From Pezizomycotina sp. ARF18 (taxonomy: Eukaryota; Ascomycota): a stretch of 64,000 nucleotides of DNA. Numbering within the stretch: the stretch's first letter is position 1; each line of letters opens with the position of its first letter. A model generated the notes under the pieces. It was given only the letters and a program-made list of their open reading frames with translations, was not told where the DNA came from and ran no database searches. The stretch spans positions 248,001 through 312,000 of the forward strand of contig AZLU01000008.1 of assembly GCA_002224055.1 (NCBI GenBank). Reading direction: 5' to 3'. This document shows, in pieces, positions 12,460-24,616 of the stretch. A program made the position numbers and the translations under genes.

Positions 12460-15400
12460 CGTCCAGTCATCTTAAACTCCCGCAGCTCCTGGCAACCTCA
12501 CCGCCCCGTCACCGCCCCCAGCCCACAACTCGAACTGGGACGAAGACTCCTACGGATGACGACCAGGACGACTCCAGGACCGAATCCGGCCGGTCGACGT
12601 CTACTTCACGGCATCCGAAACGGGACGGAAAACCTATAGTTCAGCTATGCATCTACCAACTACGGTGACGTCACCATCTTCCCCCGAACAGCTTGAGCTC
12701 CGAACTGTTCTCCGCCAACCGTCGAACCTGGACGCATCAGCCCTGATGGCCCTCGCACAGTCCGGAACGCCGCTGCTCCCGCTGTTACAGCTCGAAGGTG
12801 GAGATACGTATATCTTCCTAACGCCTAGTTCAACGAGCCACAAGTTAGTGCAGATGCGGTATAACCCTCCATGCGTGTCCCTCGTCGAGGTTACTCGCGA
12901 CGAGAGTCAAGTATTTCAGATGCTGTTGAGAAACCCGCGCAGAGGAGGATCATCACGAGGCTCGTAAAGCAGAAGAAGCTCGTCCTAACAGGGACGGGAA
13001 CCGTTGCCGGCGGATTAAGTACGCTTTAGATTTGACGCCGGAGGAAGAAGGGGAGAGAGCGGTGGAGTGGTTGAGATGCTGTGGTGTCCGGACGAAGTAA
13101 TGAGTTGGCACAGCATGACGGAGCCGATGTCCGTTACCACGCCGCTAGATAATAAAGGCGAACCGGATTTTATGGCCATCATAAGGCAGAACGAGGCGGA
13201 GCAGAGGAAGGCGCTGAAGAGGTTGAGTGGGGGACTGCTGGAGTAGTAAAGATAACGACACTGAAGGAATAGAAGGGAGAGAATAAAAGGAGACGGAAGT
13301 AAGAAGGAACAAGACGAAAGGGGTAGACGTCAAGATGGAAGAATCGAAAGGGAAGAAAGAGGACGAGCAGAAGAATTGTGGGAGGAGACCAAGCCGCAGA
13401 ATTACTCCTTTGAAAGGCATCTTCTATCGCTGGAGAGGTTGATCCATATTATCCATAATCTGACCCCATGGTAAGCTCTACTCCGGACTGGTACACCCTG
13501 CACTGCCTGTCGGTGTACTTCGCACGACGGACGCCACCCGCGACTACATCGCCAAGTGGATCTACTCGAACTACCCTACGATCGTCGAGCAGCACCCTCA
13601 CTTAATCTGAAAGTCGCCATTGAAGCCGGTCGTCAACATCGCCGCGGATGCGTGGTCTTCCGCTGTAATGGCATGGCACCTCAATCCCGCGCAACCCGAG
13701 CAGTACCCGGAGCAATCGAAGGACGAAAGGCGTTCGAAGAGCGTGTGGAGGAAGCATTCGATGGGCTATTCTCCGACAACAAAGGAAACGACGACGTCAA
13801 TGATGACGGAGGAGCAGGCACTTCTAGCAGCGGCACTGGCCCAAGGGAAATGGATCGAGCAGTATCTCCCGCAATGCACCGATCAGCGCATGCACGTTAT
13901 GATCGCGTACGACAACTTCACGTTCGCGCTGAAAGATTACATCATCAATAGGCTAACCAGGCTCGTAAACCTCCAAGTCCGCTGTATCCCGCACTATCAA
14001 GATGGAGAGGATACTCCAGACCGAGTTCTGGACGACTCTCGCGTACTAAGTTTTGGAGCGAGACGGACCACGAGTGCTCTTGAATTTCTTGCAGGATGGA
14101 GGTAGACGGCTTTGATGTTACCGCCTGAAGAGTCAATAAGACCTGGGTTGAACTGGAGGAGCTGTGGAACGAGATGGAAAGGCGAAGGGGAGGGTGAAGT
14201 GGATATTATGGAGATGATAATGAAGGATAAGACGCTGCCGAAGGAGGAGCAGCACAAGGCTCAGCTTCAAAAAGAACAACACTAGATAAGGAGAGAAAAG
14301 GATAAACACGCTTCCATGGATACACTCGTCGACGTTAACGCCCCAGCAGGCAAGGATGAGGACGAAGATGATCTTCCGTGGCGGATATGAAAGGGTCGGA
14401 ATACAACATGGAGGATGAGGACTGGGACGACGTCACCGTCGACGACAAGACGACCATCGCAGACGATAAATCTATTCTCGAAGACGACAAGTCCGTTGTT
14501 TCCGGCGTCTCCGCCATCCGCCGCAAGACGGAATCCATGGGCATCTTCTCGACCGACGAAGACCTCGACCACAACAAGGCAAAGACGCCGCGACGACGCC
14601 GAACGCAAGCTCATCGACCCTCAACGTCTCGCACCCGGAATCCCAACGCTCAAAAAAGTCAAATTCGAAGAACCTGAAGACGACGACGACATTCTAAAGA
14701 AATTCGATATAGGGCAGCAGCTGCTCGAGGACGTAAACCCTCACGGCAACAATCCGCTCTGGCTCTCCTCCGCCCTCATAAACTTACGCAATGCCTACCC
14801 AACGGAGACGAATTTTGGGGCATAACCGTCCCCCGCGGCGCGACCGACTCTCCAGCGATGGCAAACCTGTTAATCCCACGTTTGTCTCTTTCAACCGCAT
14901 CATCTGCCGCGACTGCCCCGAGAAAATGTACTTCACCGGTCCGGCTACACCGCCGACAACTTCATGAAACACCTCTCACTCCCACTCCACCGTCAGCGCG
15001 TGTACAACCGCCTCGTCGGTAATATAAACAAGAACCTAAACCGTCCGACTACAACAACCAAGGGTATATAGCGCCCAAACCGACGCCGTTTTATAACCTT
15101 GTCAACGATCCGAATTACACCAGCCAGCGCGTCCGCTTTTCTAGCCCACCGTCAACTAACGATACGCCGAGTTCCAATTTACAGCCCACGTTCCCTCACG
15201 GATGAAGTGGCGAAGGATTTAGTCCACATCATGAATACCTGCCAGTACCACGTCACGTCCGTCGCGAACAGCATGTTACAAGTAAACGTCGATTTCGACC
15301 TACTTCTCCTCGAAAACGTCCTATCCTGCCTCGACGAGACGGAAAGGCGGTTTATGGCGCTGTGGGCCGGCGGTGAAGTCACTACTACCTCCTCTGCTAC

Positions 15401-15705
15401 AACCACTAAGAATGGAAAAGGCAAAGAAAGGATGGTAGAAGTTAACGCGAGCGACGGCGCGGCGTTTCCGAGCGCTGTGTCGACCGCGGAGAGCGTTATG
15501 GGGGAGGTTAGCACGCTGCACGGCGGTAGTAGCGTTGCGTCGACGGTTGAGAGCGGTGTGCTTGTGGATACGCCGGAGGGGAGCAGTAGCGGGTTTGAAG
15601 ATTTGGGGGAGGGGACGAGGCGGAGGTTTGTTGGAGAGCGGTGGGGAGGAGGACGATGACTTTGATTTGATGGATGAGGCGAGCGATGAGGCCTTTGGAC
15701 TTTAG
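12460..15705 (+). CDS. Unrecognised gene, or two adjacent genes, with a C-x2-C motif
   Basis: A 3.2-kb stretch of plus-strand coding-like sequence that I cannot name. Blocks in order: VDVYFTASETGRKTYSSA; NLDASALMALAQSGTP and LQLEGGDTYIFLTP (12.7-12.8 kb); RRIITRLVKQKKLVLTGTGT; MSWHSMTEPMSVTTPLDNKG and EAEQRKALKRLSGGLLE (13.1-13.25 kb); DATRDYIAKWIYSNYPTIVE; KPVVNIAADAWSSAVMAWHL; GKWIEQYLPQCTDQRMHVMI; an acidic stretch (14.4-14.55 kb); PLWLSSALINLRNAYP; ICRDCPEKMYFTGPGYTADN followed by FMKHLSLPLHRQRV; and a Ser/Thr-rich tail. The C-x2-C block with a following HRQRV recalls a cysteine motif I associate with fungal Snf5/Sfh1-like chromatin subunits, but no SNF5 domain is readable, so this is only a hint. 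Many frame changes. Whether the parts before and after 13,440 are one gene is open. Confidence 0.45.
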
Positions 15706-15761
15706 ATGGGCAACTATTTCGTTCTATTATTAGGACTTTTGGTGATACGATATTTTCTTCG

Positions 15762-15795
<34 letters not shown>

Positions 15796-16657
15796 CACCT
15801 TTACGACACTTTTTTCTTCTTCTTTGCTTTATATTTCTTTTTTATATTTTTTTTTTTTTCATCTTTGCCGACTATTCTAACGACAAAACTGAAAGGAACG
15901 CGATATTCTATAGGGGTGGAGGAAGGAACATAGTGGAGGTATTTTACGACAAAAAAAAAAAAAAAAAAAAATGGGATAAGAACGAACGATTATTTGTTTT
16001 CCCCTTTTCAACCTTTTATACGACATATCACCTACATCGACGAAACCTTTTACTCGAGAGGAAGAAAACGTGAGGTATCTATACCACAGAACCTTTACCA
16101 ACGGGCAAAGACCGGAACGGAGGATTATTGTTATTACGAGGTCATTAAAAAGGCCTCTTTTTTTTTTTTTTCGAACGAGATATGATACGATTCCCTCTTT
16201 TTTTTTTTTTTTTTTTTTTTGGACGAACGACTACCGTTATATCGGATTATACCAACGAAACACCGTAGTTTTTAATGCATGTTAGCTTCTCTGCTTTACA
16301 AAAATTGGTTTTTTCTTTTTTCTTTTTCTTTTTCTTTTTTTTTTTTTTTTTTAATACGAAACTTTATGGCGGTTACTTTTACTTCTTTTCCAAAGAATTA
16401 CAAATGGGTAAAACGATTCTCAAACCAAAAAAAAAAAAAAAAAAGGCTTCGCGATTTCATCGGTTTATACGAACGGGCATTTGATGTGAGAAGAAATGCT
16501 GGTTTTTATTAAAAGAAAAGCTATTTCGAATATAGCGACCCCACCGGTCCCTCTACGTCTAACATCTAACTAACTATATCTGGGGTCTAAGATGTGATGA
16601 TATATCTCCAACCCCCCTTCTAGAAAAAAGATCCCTTCTACCTCTACCCAAACAAAA

Positions 16658-16689
<32 letters not shown>

Positions 16690-17067
16690 AAAGAATAGAT
16701 ATTAAATAATATAATAGGATATGCCGGTATGCTCGTCTTGAAGAAAAAGAAAGAAAGAAAAGAAAAGAAAGAAAGAAAAGAAAAAAAAAATTTTTACAAA
16801 AGAGATTTCAAGAGTAGATGATTCGAACGGAAAAGAAAAAAGGTAATGATATATCGATACTAAGCAATCGGGAATTGATATAAAATGCCAAAATGCCAAA
16901 ATGCTATGCAAATTGTTCGAAGTAGTAACAAAGGGAATTTTTTGTTGCAAGTGAAAGTCTGTTATAAACCAAGGCAAAAAAAGAATGCAAAAATGCAAAA
17001 GACTCAACGCAATAACACTACCACCAGCCTTATTCTCTCGAGAGGGAGATGAGAGAGACGAGAGAGC
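15706..17067. other. Homopolymer-rich intergenic region
   Basis: About 1.36 kb between a plus gene and the 3' end of the patatin gene. It is crowded with tracts: T31 near 15765, further T-runs near 15790-15860, A21 near 15950, T20 near 16199, T18 near 16334, A18 near 16426 and A20 near 16670, plus a GAAA-type purine stretch at 16740-16790. The frames here are low complexity; no gene seen. Confidence 0.5.
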
Positions 17068-19749
17068 TTATTTCTCCGCCGCACCCTTCCTCCTCCCGGC
17101 GTCATAAACAGCATATTCCTCAGCGTCGCCACGCTCATCGGACTATCCCCCGGCACACCCCCACCACCAACACCTCTTCCCCACTAATACCCCTTTACCA
17201 ACGATCTCCCCCATAACGCTCGGGCTAACAACCCCCGTCGGCGTCCCAAATCCGCTACCGGGACTCCTCATCGGTAACCCACTAAACACCCCCTGCCCTT
17301 GTCCGGGCGGCAATTTCAACCGTAAACTCCCCGGCGCGCTTTTGCTACCACCACCCTTCCCATTTCCGAATGTAGTATTAGATGCCCGGCGGAGCGATAA
17401 AGGGTTAGACTCGACGGTGTCGTCTATACTCCTCACTATACTCCCGGAATCAGCGTGATCGATTAGTTCCGATTCGAGCGCTAACCCCTCGTCTTCATCC
17501 TCCGAAGGGTCGAACGAAGGCGGCAGCGATTCGTCTTCTTCGCTGCTGCCGAGTACGGCGGCGGACTCGTCGTCCGCGTCCGCCGGATCTAGTTCCGCCG
17601 TCGTCGTTTGGCGTACTAATCTGAACCTACTGCCGCTTCTTTTCAAGGGATAGTTGCTGCTGCTGTTGTCGTTGCCGTAGGAGCGCTCAGCGGCGTCATA
17701 CTAACACTACTCCCCCCTTATCGAAATTAAAGTAATCCCCACCACGCCACCGCCGTTCTTGTTAATACGGGCGACGCCATATCCCCGCCGAGCCCGAAGC
17801 GCACGGGTCCGCTGCTCCTAGAGCGGAATTTGCGCTCGGACATCGGCGACGAAGAAGGCGAGATCGCTTCGGTCTTCATACGGCGGCGACGACCGGTGCC
17901 GCGCGACCGCGGACCGCGGCGTTACTACCGAAGCCTACGCCGTCGAGTTTCCCACCCGCGAGGGCGTACACGCCTGTGGGTATCCACCCGCCCAGGCGTA
18001 GGTCTGTTTGCGAAGGGGAGAAGACGACTTTAGTGCGCATGTGGGATGACGCGATCTAGCGCTAGCTCTATCGCGCAGTGGTTGCGTATACGGAGAGGCG
18101 AGGCCATGTTGCTCTCTCACCTTTTAGCGTCGCGCTAAGCATGAATTCCGTCGTCGGTGTCTTGAGAGAGAAGGGAAATCGGAGACGGTTACTTCGGGGA
18201 AGATAGTAATGTCGCCGGCGTACTTCTGCGAGAGAATACTCCGCGCTTTCGTTAGATGTTCGGAAAATTCCGATCTCGGAGAGCATCGACATCCCGTGCA
18301 GCGCTTCGCCGACGGCGAGTTGTACGAGCGTGTTTTTCCACGTCGAACTTCCTTCTTCTTGATTGTGGTTGTTGTGGTTATTGGACGGCGTAACGTTCTC
18401 CTTGTCGATAAAAGGTATAACGTGCGGATTAACCTGACTGACGATAAAATGGTTCACGTTAAACATCTCCGCGAAGCTCGTATCGAAGATCATTATCGAC
18501 GCTCCCATCGATCCACGTCCTCGACTGGGTTCCACGCGCCTGCGCTCCGTCTTCGGATCCTTCGCCATTATCGTCGTCGCAGTAAACAGAAAAGGGACAG
18601 AACAGGAGGCGACGACAGCGCTCCATACTAGCACGTTCGGCGCCGTGATGTAATTTAGTAGCTTTGGTAGTTCGTATACGGACGCTGGAGATACGCAGAT
18701 GTTTAGTATACGTCGGGTGCGGTTGTAGGCTTCGTGGAAGTCATGTCGCCGAGCATATCGCGCATTACCCTCGTCAGGTGTTTAATATCGATCCACGCGC
18801 CGATCTTGAGGAAGCCGCGCGACGCGGTCCATCATTCCTTCTCCCGGTTTTTCGTGGCCGAAACATCCAAATCGCCATACGGAAAAACGTCGAGCGTATA
18901 AGGAATCTCGTCGTCCGTCCGCGTACATAAAACACTAGCAACGATCGACCCCGCGACGCACCCGAAAACGATCCTCGGGAGCAAATCAGCCTGATAGAGC
19001 GTCTTTATCACCCCAACATGGTTCATCCCCAGCGTCGCACCCCCGGACAACAACAGCGCCGTCTGCCCGAAACTCTGCCGCGTCGATATCAAGCTCTCGA
19101 GTATCTTCTTCGGCGTCAAGTGCGGCTGATTACTCCTCGGGCATTCAATATCGTATCTAATACGCTAATGTTGTTTCGATGTAATCCTCGATCAAGTGTT
19201 TTGTGCCCGTATACGAGTGTCTGTAGAGCTTCGCGTTGCCCATGTCGCCGAGGCCGCGGGTTAGGTTGTTCGACGAGGAAGAGCATGCGGTTTAGGTCGC
19301 CGGAGCGCATCGCGTCGCGGAGCTGTTCGAGCCGGGCTTGGACGAGGTGCGAGTCGTAGTCCGGCGAGGAGGGCTCGCGCTTCCAGGATTCGTTACCTTC
19401 GAGTTCGTCGAGCTGGGAGCGGCGTCGAACCAGTCGTCGTACGTTTTTGCCTGGAAGGGTTATACGTCAGCATTTAGACCTCTCTTTCCTACCAAAAAAA
19501 AAAAAAAAAAAAAAAAAAAAGGAGAATATATGTCACCGTACATTCTTCAACTCGCCAGCAGCAGCTGGTGCTGCTTCTCCTCCGCCGTCAGCTCGAAGCC
19601 CGGTAAGTGCTCCCCGGATTCCGCATCAGCTCCAGCAGCGGTCCCAAAAACGTCGAACTCGAACCCGTCGAAGTCTTCTTCGTCGCGGCATCCTTCGAAA
19701 GCGAAGGCGTGGACGTGCTACGGTGTAACATCGGCAGTAGTATCGTCAT
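17068..19749 (-). CDS. Patatin-like phospholipase / triacylglycerol lipase with DUF3336
   Basis: Membrane-associated lipid hydrolase of the fungal Tgl3/4/5 and patatin-domain family. The start at 19749 reads MTILLPMLHRSTSTPSL, then FLGPLLELMRNPGEHLPGFE. An intron with an A27 tract (19494-19520) follows. DUF3336 then shows KTYDDWFDAA, REPSSPDYDSHLVQARLEQL and TRGLGDMGNAKLYRHSYTGT. The patatin domain shows FGQTALLLSGGATLGMNHVG (oxyanion loop), LPRIVFGCVAGSIVASVL at 18925-18980, where the family has a GxSxG nucleophile elbow, and later a WIDGSVDNDL block near 18500 carrying the catalytic Asp, then EMFNVNHFIVSQVNPHVIPF. The C-terminal 170 residues (17143-17646) are acidic and serine-rich. The elbow reads G-C-V-A-G, with Val in place of the catalytic Ser. 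Frame changes occur at several points and the exact stop is uncertain. Confidence 0.82.
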
Positions 19750-21462
19750 CTTGTATTGTTTTTAAAAACGAACGTCTAAAAAAGGTCGAGTAAAGAAGGT
19801 GAAAGAAGAAGAAACGGACGTAAAGAAGGAAGAGGAAGAAGTGTCGTGTACGTTTCCCATCACAGCCGAACAAGCTGCTCCGGTGAAAAAAAGAAAAGAA
19901 AAAAAAAGTTTCTGTCCGTGTAGTCTTTTATCGTTCGAGTAAGATGTAGTTCCCAGTAAATAGGTTCCTACAGTCCGTATTTATACAAATCCCCTTTCCC
20001 ACTACCAAGTTACTTTTCAGCTGTCAAAAACTGTCCCTTTTTTCCTTTCGAACAAGGGTAAGTATGAATCCCAGACTCTGCGCCTCAAAGTTCAAACACT
20101 ACTCATTCGTTTTCGTACTTATTGCGGAGTAAGCGAGTAAGCAAAGAACGAAAAGTGTGGGGTTGCGTTATCGCGGTAAGCGGGTTTTGGGGGTCCTCGT
20201 GATGGTATAGATGACAGGCCTGCAGGATTACTATTGTTTCCTCTTTTGTTTGTTTTTTTTTATCCCGTTTTTTCGTCCGATGTTCTGATTCGCCCAAGAC
20301 ACTCTACTGTGTTTATGTTAGCGGAAAGAGCCTCCAACACCCCTGGTTTTTTTGACTCTTATCTCTTCTTGTAAAAAGGAGTGTAGGTGTGTTTTTTTTC
20401 TTTTTTGGCTTGTGATCGTAAGAAAGAGAGATAGATAATAATGTAAGAGGGTGTAAAGGGTTAATTATAAGGAAAGAAACGGATGAGAAGGGATCCGAAA
20501 AGGAGAGAGTTTCTGTGGCTTTGTTGCAACAAAAGAAAGGGAAAAAAGAGGGCATCTATGGGCATCTATGGGGGGCTATATGGGCTATGGGGAATGATGG
20601 ATGGTGTGGAGAAAGGAAATAAAGGATGCGTGCGTGCGTGAGACTCTGGGGGATAAGGGGAAAGAAAAGAAATGCTGGGGGTCATTGGAAATGCGCGTGG
20701 ACAAAAAGGTTGGGTGCGAAAATGATGCGAAAGTATACAACCCTAAATAAACTTTTGCAATAAAAGGGAAAGGGATGACGAACCAACCTTGTTAAAAAAA
20801 AAAAAATATCTATAAATCCGCCCGAGCTGAGGATATGTATGTAAGATCGTGGAGAAGTCCTAGCACCCCTTCGGTATACCGTATATATGCGATCTCGCAA
20901 TGCAATTAAGATTCTTAAGATCTTTAAGAATATAATATAATATAAATTTAAAAAGTGAATGCGGAAGCCTTCTTATTATAAGTATAGTCGTCGGCTGCAG
21001 CGGAAAGTATCCGGGATTAAAATCGTGGTCATCCGTCACTTTTTGTGGACAAGAAGAGCTCAGCTCTTCAATGCAAAAAAAAAAAAAAAAAAGCAGCCAA
21101 AAAGGGTCCCCAAAAAATCTGCCGTGTTCAAGAACACCCTTTCAAAAACTCGATCGCGACGGTGAATAAAAACTGTAAAAAAAAAACTTTCAACCTCTAC
21201 AAATCAAACAAAAAGAATTTTCCAGAGGAAATATAAAGTAGTGAAATAAAACTTAGGAGAGAAATTTGGCAGCGGGGCACTATTTTAAGTAATCAAAAAA
21301 AAAAAAAAAAAAAAAAAAAGTCATGTGTGAGCTGGCAGCTGGCAACTGGGGAGAAGTGCGGCGGTAGTCTCGGTTCCGGATGAATTTCTTCTCTTTTCTT
21401 TCTCTAATCCCAAAGAATCGCAGTAATTTACATCTCGGCCGCTCCTGCTGTTCCCTTAAATC

Positions 21463-21495
<33 letters not shown>

Positions 21496-23539
21496 AAATT
21501 CTCCTTGCAGATATCCTATTAGGTCATGCATGATGAAATGGTTACTACTTTCAGAACTGGGCCTATGTGTGGCGAGTATTTCCCGTTTCCCTGGGTCTTG
21601 GACTCTTGGGGGGCAATGTTCGGATCAATTGGCCGCATAATCCGAGCGCACAAAACAGAAATCCACAAAAAAAATACCTGTAGTGCTCTGCAGTAACTGA
21701 CAGGACAAATAAAGGGAAAGCTTGCGCGCTATAGGTCTGTTAAAAACTTCAGCTCTCTGCAAATACAAGGAAGAGCTGCAGAGTAAACGAAAGAAATTCC
21801 CCATTCATTGGCCCTGTAAGTAAAAAAGAAAAATCCCTCTCTCGATCTACTTTGTCTCTAATGTTGTCCAACAGTAAGCGGCAGATGTAAAGATTATTCA
21901 TCATTTTTGTTTTGTCGCGGGGTAGATATCAACGTCTGGATCATAGTGTGTTTTTATGGTAGGGCCTGTTGTTCTCGCCTTTGTTTTTTTTTTTTTTTTT
22001 TTGCTTGTGATAGTCCACGAGGGGTCCTGTTAAAAACGTGCCCATTATTTTCAAAATAATTCGGGCAGCGGAACCTAATCGACGAGATCGCAACGAATAG
22101 GTTTTCTAATGCTAAATATGAACCCTACTGACTCGCTGTGAGACTGGCCTACTGCTTCCACTTATTTTTTTTTTTTTTCTCTTCTGCAGAGGGGGGTTTA
22201 TTTTTGAGGGATTAAAGTAAATAAGAATTGAAAATATATTTATAACCGAAAAATTTCCTTCTATTTTATTACTACCGGCGGCCGTCGTTGCAATAATGAA
22301 GTCACTACTCCGTGCGTCTTGTACACGATCTCAACAAAAAGGGTGTTTTTTTTTTTTTTTTGAGGAGCTCAGTGGGTTTTCTTAGTTAAAATCAACAAGC
22401 ATTCCTTGTGCTCCTGTTACTCCGTGACCGGCGATTGACCGGTGATTCCTCTTTTCGAACAAAGATTGCTCCCCAGCTTTTTCGAAAGGCACATTACATT
22501 GGCGAGAGTTAGAACCCTATCACCACCATGCGAACCTTTGAACTGAGGGGAGAACTGTCTAGAAAAACCGTGAAAAAAAAAAAAAGACAAGTTGACTTGT
22601 AGAACAGAATGTATGCACATGCACATTTTGCGCGAGTTTCGCGAACGCGGGGAACAACAAGCGATGCTTGTCAACTTTGTTTAACCTTACAAAAAAAAAA
22701 AAAAAAAAAAAAAGTAATAGAGACAAATGATCGGGATATGGAGCAGCGAAGAGAGAAGAGCTTCTTACCATCGCTAACCGGTTTATTTACAGGGTCGGCG
22801 ATTGGTTAGTAGGACCTCCGCTGCCACTGCCTCTGTCTTTCTCCAGTTTTGTCTCTCCCCCGACTTTGGGGATCGAAAGGGATCGATCGTAAGGAAGCAA
22901 AAAAAGGAAAAAAGTAGGCAACCAGGCAACTAGGTAGGGGATCTAGATCACACGACCCCCATGATCCAAACCTAGTCAGCGAGTTCTTTCAAACCCAGTC
23001 CTAAAAAAGAATCAATTTGTTGTTTGTTTGTTTCGTAGGGATTTTTCACATGCAGAGCAGCATCATCATTCCTCCTTTACCCAGAAAAAGAAAAAGAAAA
23101 AAAAAAAGAAAAAAAAAGCAATGACGCACGTTTCTATTCTTACCCCACCCACCAATTCTCCGATTGCACGCGATAAAACACGAACGCCGCCTCTTTCCAA
23201 CGACCCCAACTGTGGAAAGAGAGTGTGCCACATGAAGGCGCGTATCGTGCCGGGGAAATAAACGGGCCTTCGCAAGAAGCTATAAGACCGATGTGCGTTA
23301 ACGTCGAGCAACGGCTGCACTCCGTAGAATGGCTATTTGCATGTCTCTGACAAGTTCTATTTTTTTTCAATAGTATATTGAATAAGAGTGATCATGAGGA
23401 TCAATTTGGGGTCTGCTTAGAGAGATTTTATCGCAGATGTACGTCATGAATAATAGTCAAAGGGCTCAAAGGAGGATTCCCTTGCAAGAACTCCAACCAA
23501 AACTGGACATAAGATTTGGAGAAGGAAAAAAAGTCTTTA
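19750..23539. other. 3.8-kb gene-poor stretch with A/T tracts
   Basis: No supported gene. A- and T-runs of 15-28 bases occur near 21074, 21295, 21463, 21984, 22348, 22690 and 23090-23118. A near-palindrome TTCTTAAGATCTTTAAGAA lies at 20912-20930. The open frames here are made of Lys/Phe runs from the homopolymers. The 5' end (about 19750-20300) may hold the patatin promoter. Confidence 0.45.
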
Positions 23540-24536
23540 TCAATCCGCAGTACGGAAAAGCCGTATCCTACGTATAAAAGCTTCAATGATAATATTAGGG
23601 TTTTTGCTTTACCGTTTATATCGTAACGACAAAGCGCCCCCAAAAGCAATCTCCTTAGACCTATTCATCACGGCCGCATTTACCACGGCGGTCTCAGTAC
23701 CTTTCATCATCCCACTGTATTATCGTCATCCCCCCTCGCCTCATGAACCGTGTCCGCACACAACAAGCGCAGGACGAATCCGTTCCACCGCCGCCATAAG
23801 ACTCTAGCTTCCGCCGTGCTTCCCGCCTCTCGTTTCGTCCAAAACAGTCAACGGCGCCCGCATGCGATACTAAATATCAGTATTTCCCCCCGGGAGCATC
23901 CTTCCACACATCGATAGATTAATCCCTCATAAAACGCTGACGGCCGAGCGTCAGCGGCGAGAACGGGAGACCGTAGACTCGTAGATGCCGCGAGTTAACG
24001 TCGAGTCCGACGAACGGCTTTCCGGGGGTGTAAGTAAAACGTATTTGACGAAGCTAGCGCTCCGAATTTATGTGCGAGGTCGACCGTTCTACTCAGACTT
24101 CGCCATCGCTCCTTTACGCAGCGCGGAGAAATACGGGTGGCCGGGCTCGAGGGAGTGGTCGTGGTTACCCGCGATGTAAGATTTTGTGTTTGTGCGGTAG
24201 CGAAGATATCCAGTTTACAGCTTCTGTGAGCTCTTCGATCGTGCCGTGTTCCGGTAGGTCGCCGGCGTGGATGAAGATGTCGCCGGGGTAATGGCGGAGG
24301 GAAGCGTGTTTGAGTGCATGTCTGCGAGTAGGATGCAGGTTATGGGGGTTGATAGGTATTTTGTAGTAGGAGTTAGGATAATTGAGAACGTCTAAATTTT
24401 TTTTTTGTTCTGGAAAAGTTGAATGAGTGAGGGAGAATTTTATGAGGGCGCTTTTGGGTTTGGGGAAGAAACTACAATTTGACTTTACTATTACGCTTGA
24501 ACACTGATAATGGAGGCGACTGAGGATCATTCTCAT
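23540..24536 (-). CDS. Calcineurin-like metallophosphoesterase, MPPED/239AB type
   Basis: Metal-dependent phosphoesterase family with poorly known fungal substrates. Visible motifs: RHYPGDIFIHAGDLPEHGTI (the GD..HAGDL metal block), EAVNWISSLPHKHKI running into IAGNHDHSLEPG (GNHD block) near 24150, and at about 23740 a C-terminal RPALVVCGH.HEARGG, the GH-x-H block of the MPPED subgroup. After it, TAVVNAAVMNRSKEIAFGGA matches the family's VVNAA strand. The first motif of the family (D-x-H, usually SDTHN) is not seen; the corresponding place reads INPHNLHP. The start is uncertain: 24536 is the first in-frame Met downstream of the neighbouring gene's stop at 24617, but an intron may precede. Same strand as the rhodopsin-like gene upstream, about 80 bases apart. 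Confidence 0.62.
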
Positions 24537-24616
24537 AATGAAACAAAAAAAAAAGGTAATGGCGCACAGAGTTACTATTATTACACGCCATAAACGCACC
24601 CGCCGCCACCACAACA

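Noticed and set aside
20912-20930. Near-palindrome TTCTTAAGATCTTTAAGAA
   Set aside because: One mismatch, AT-rich and isolated; expected by chance in such sequence.
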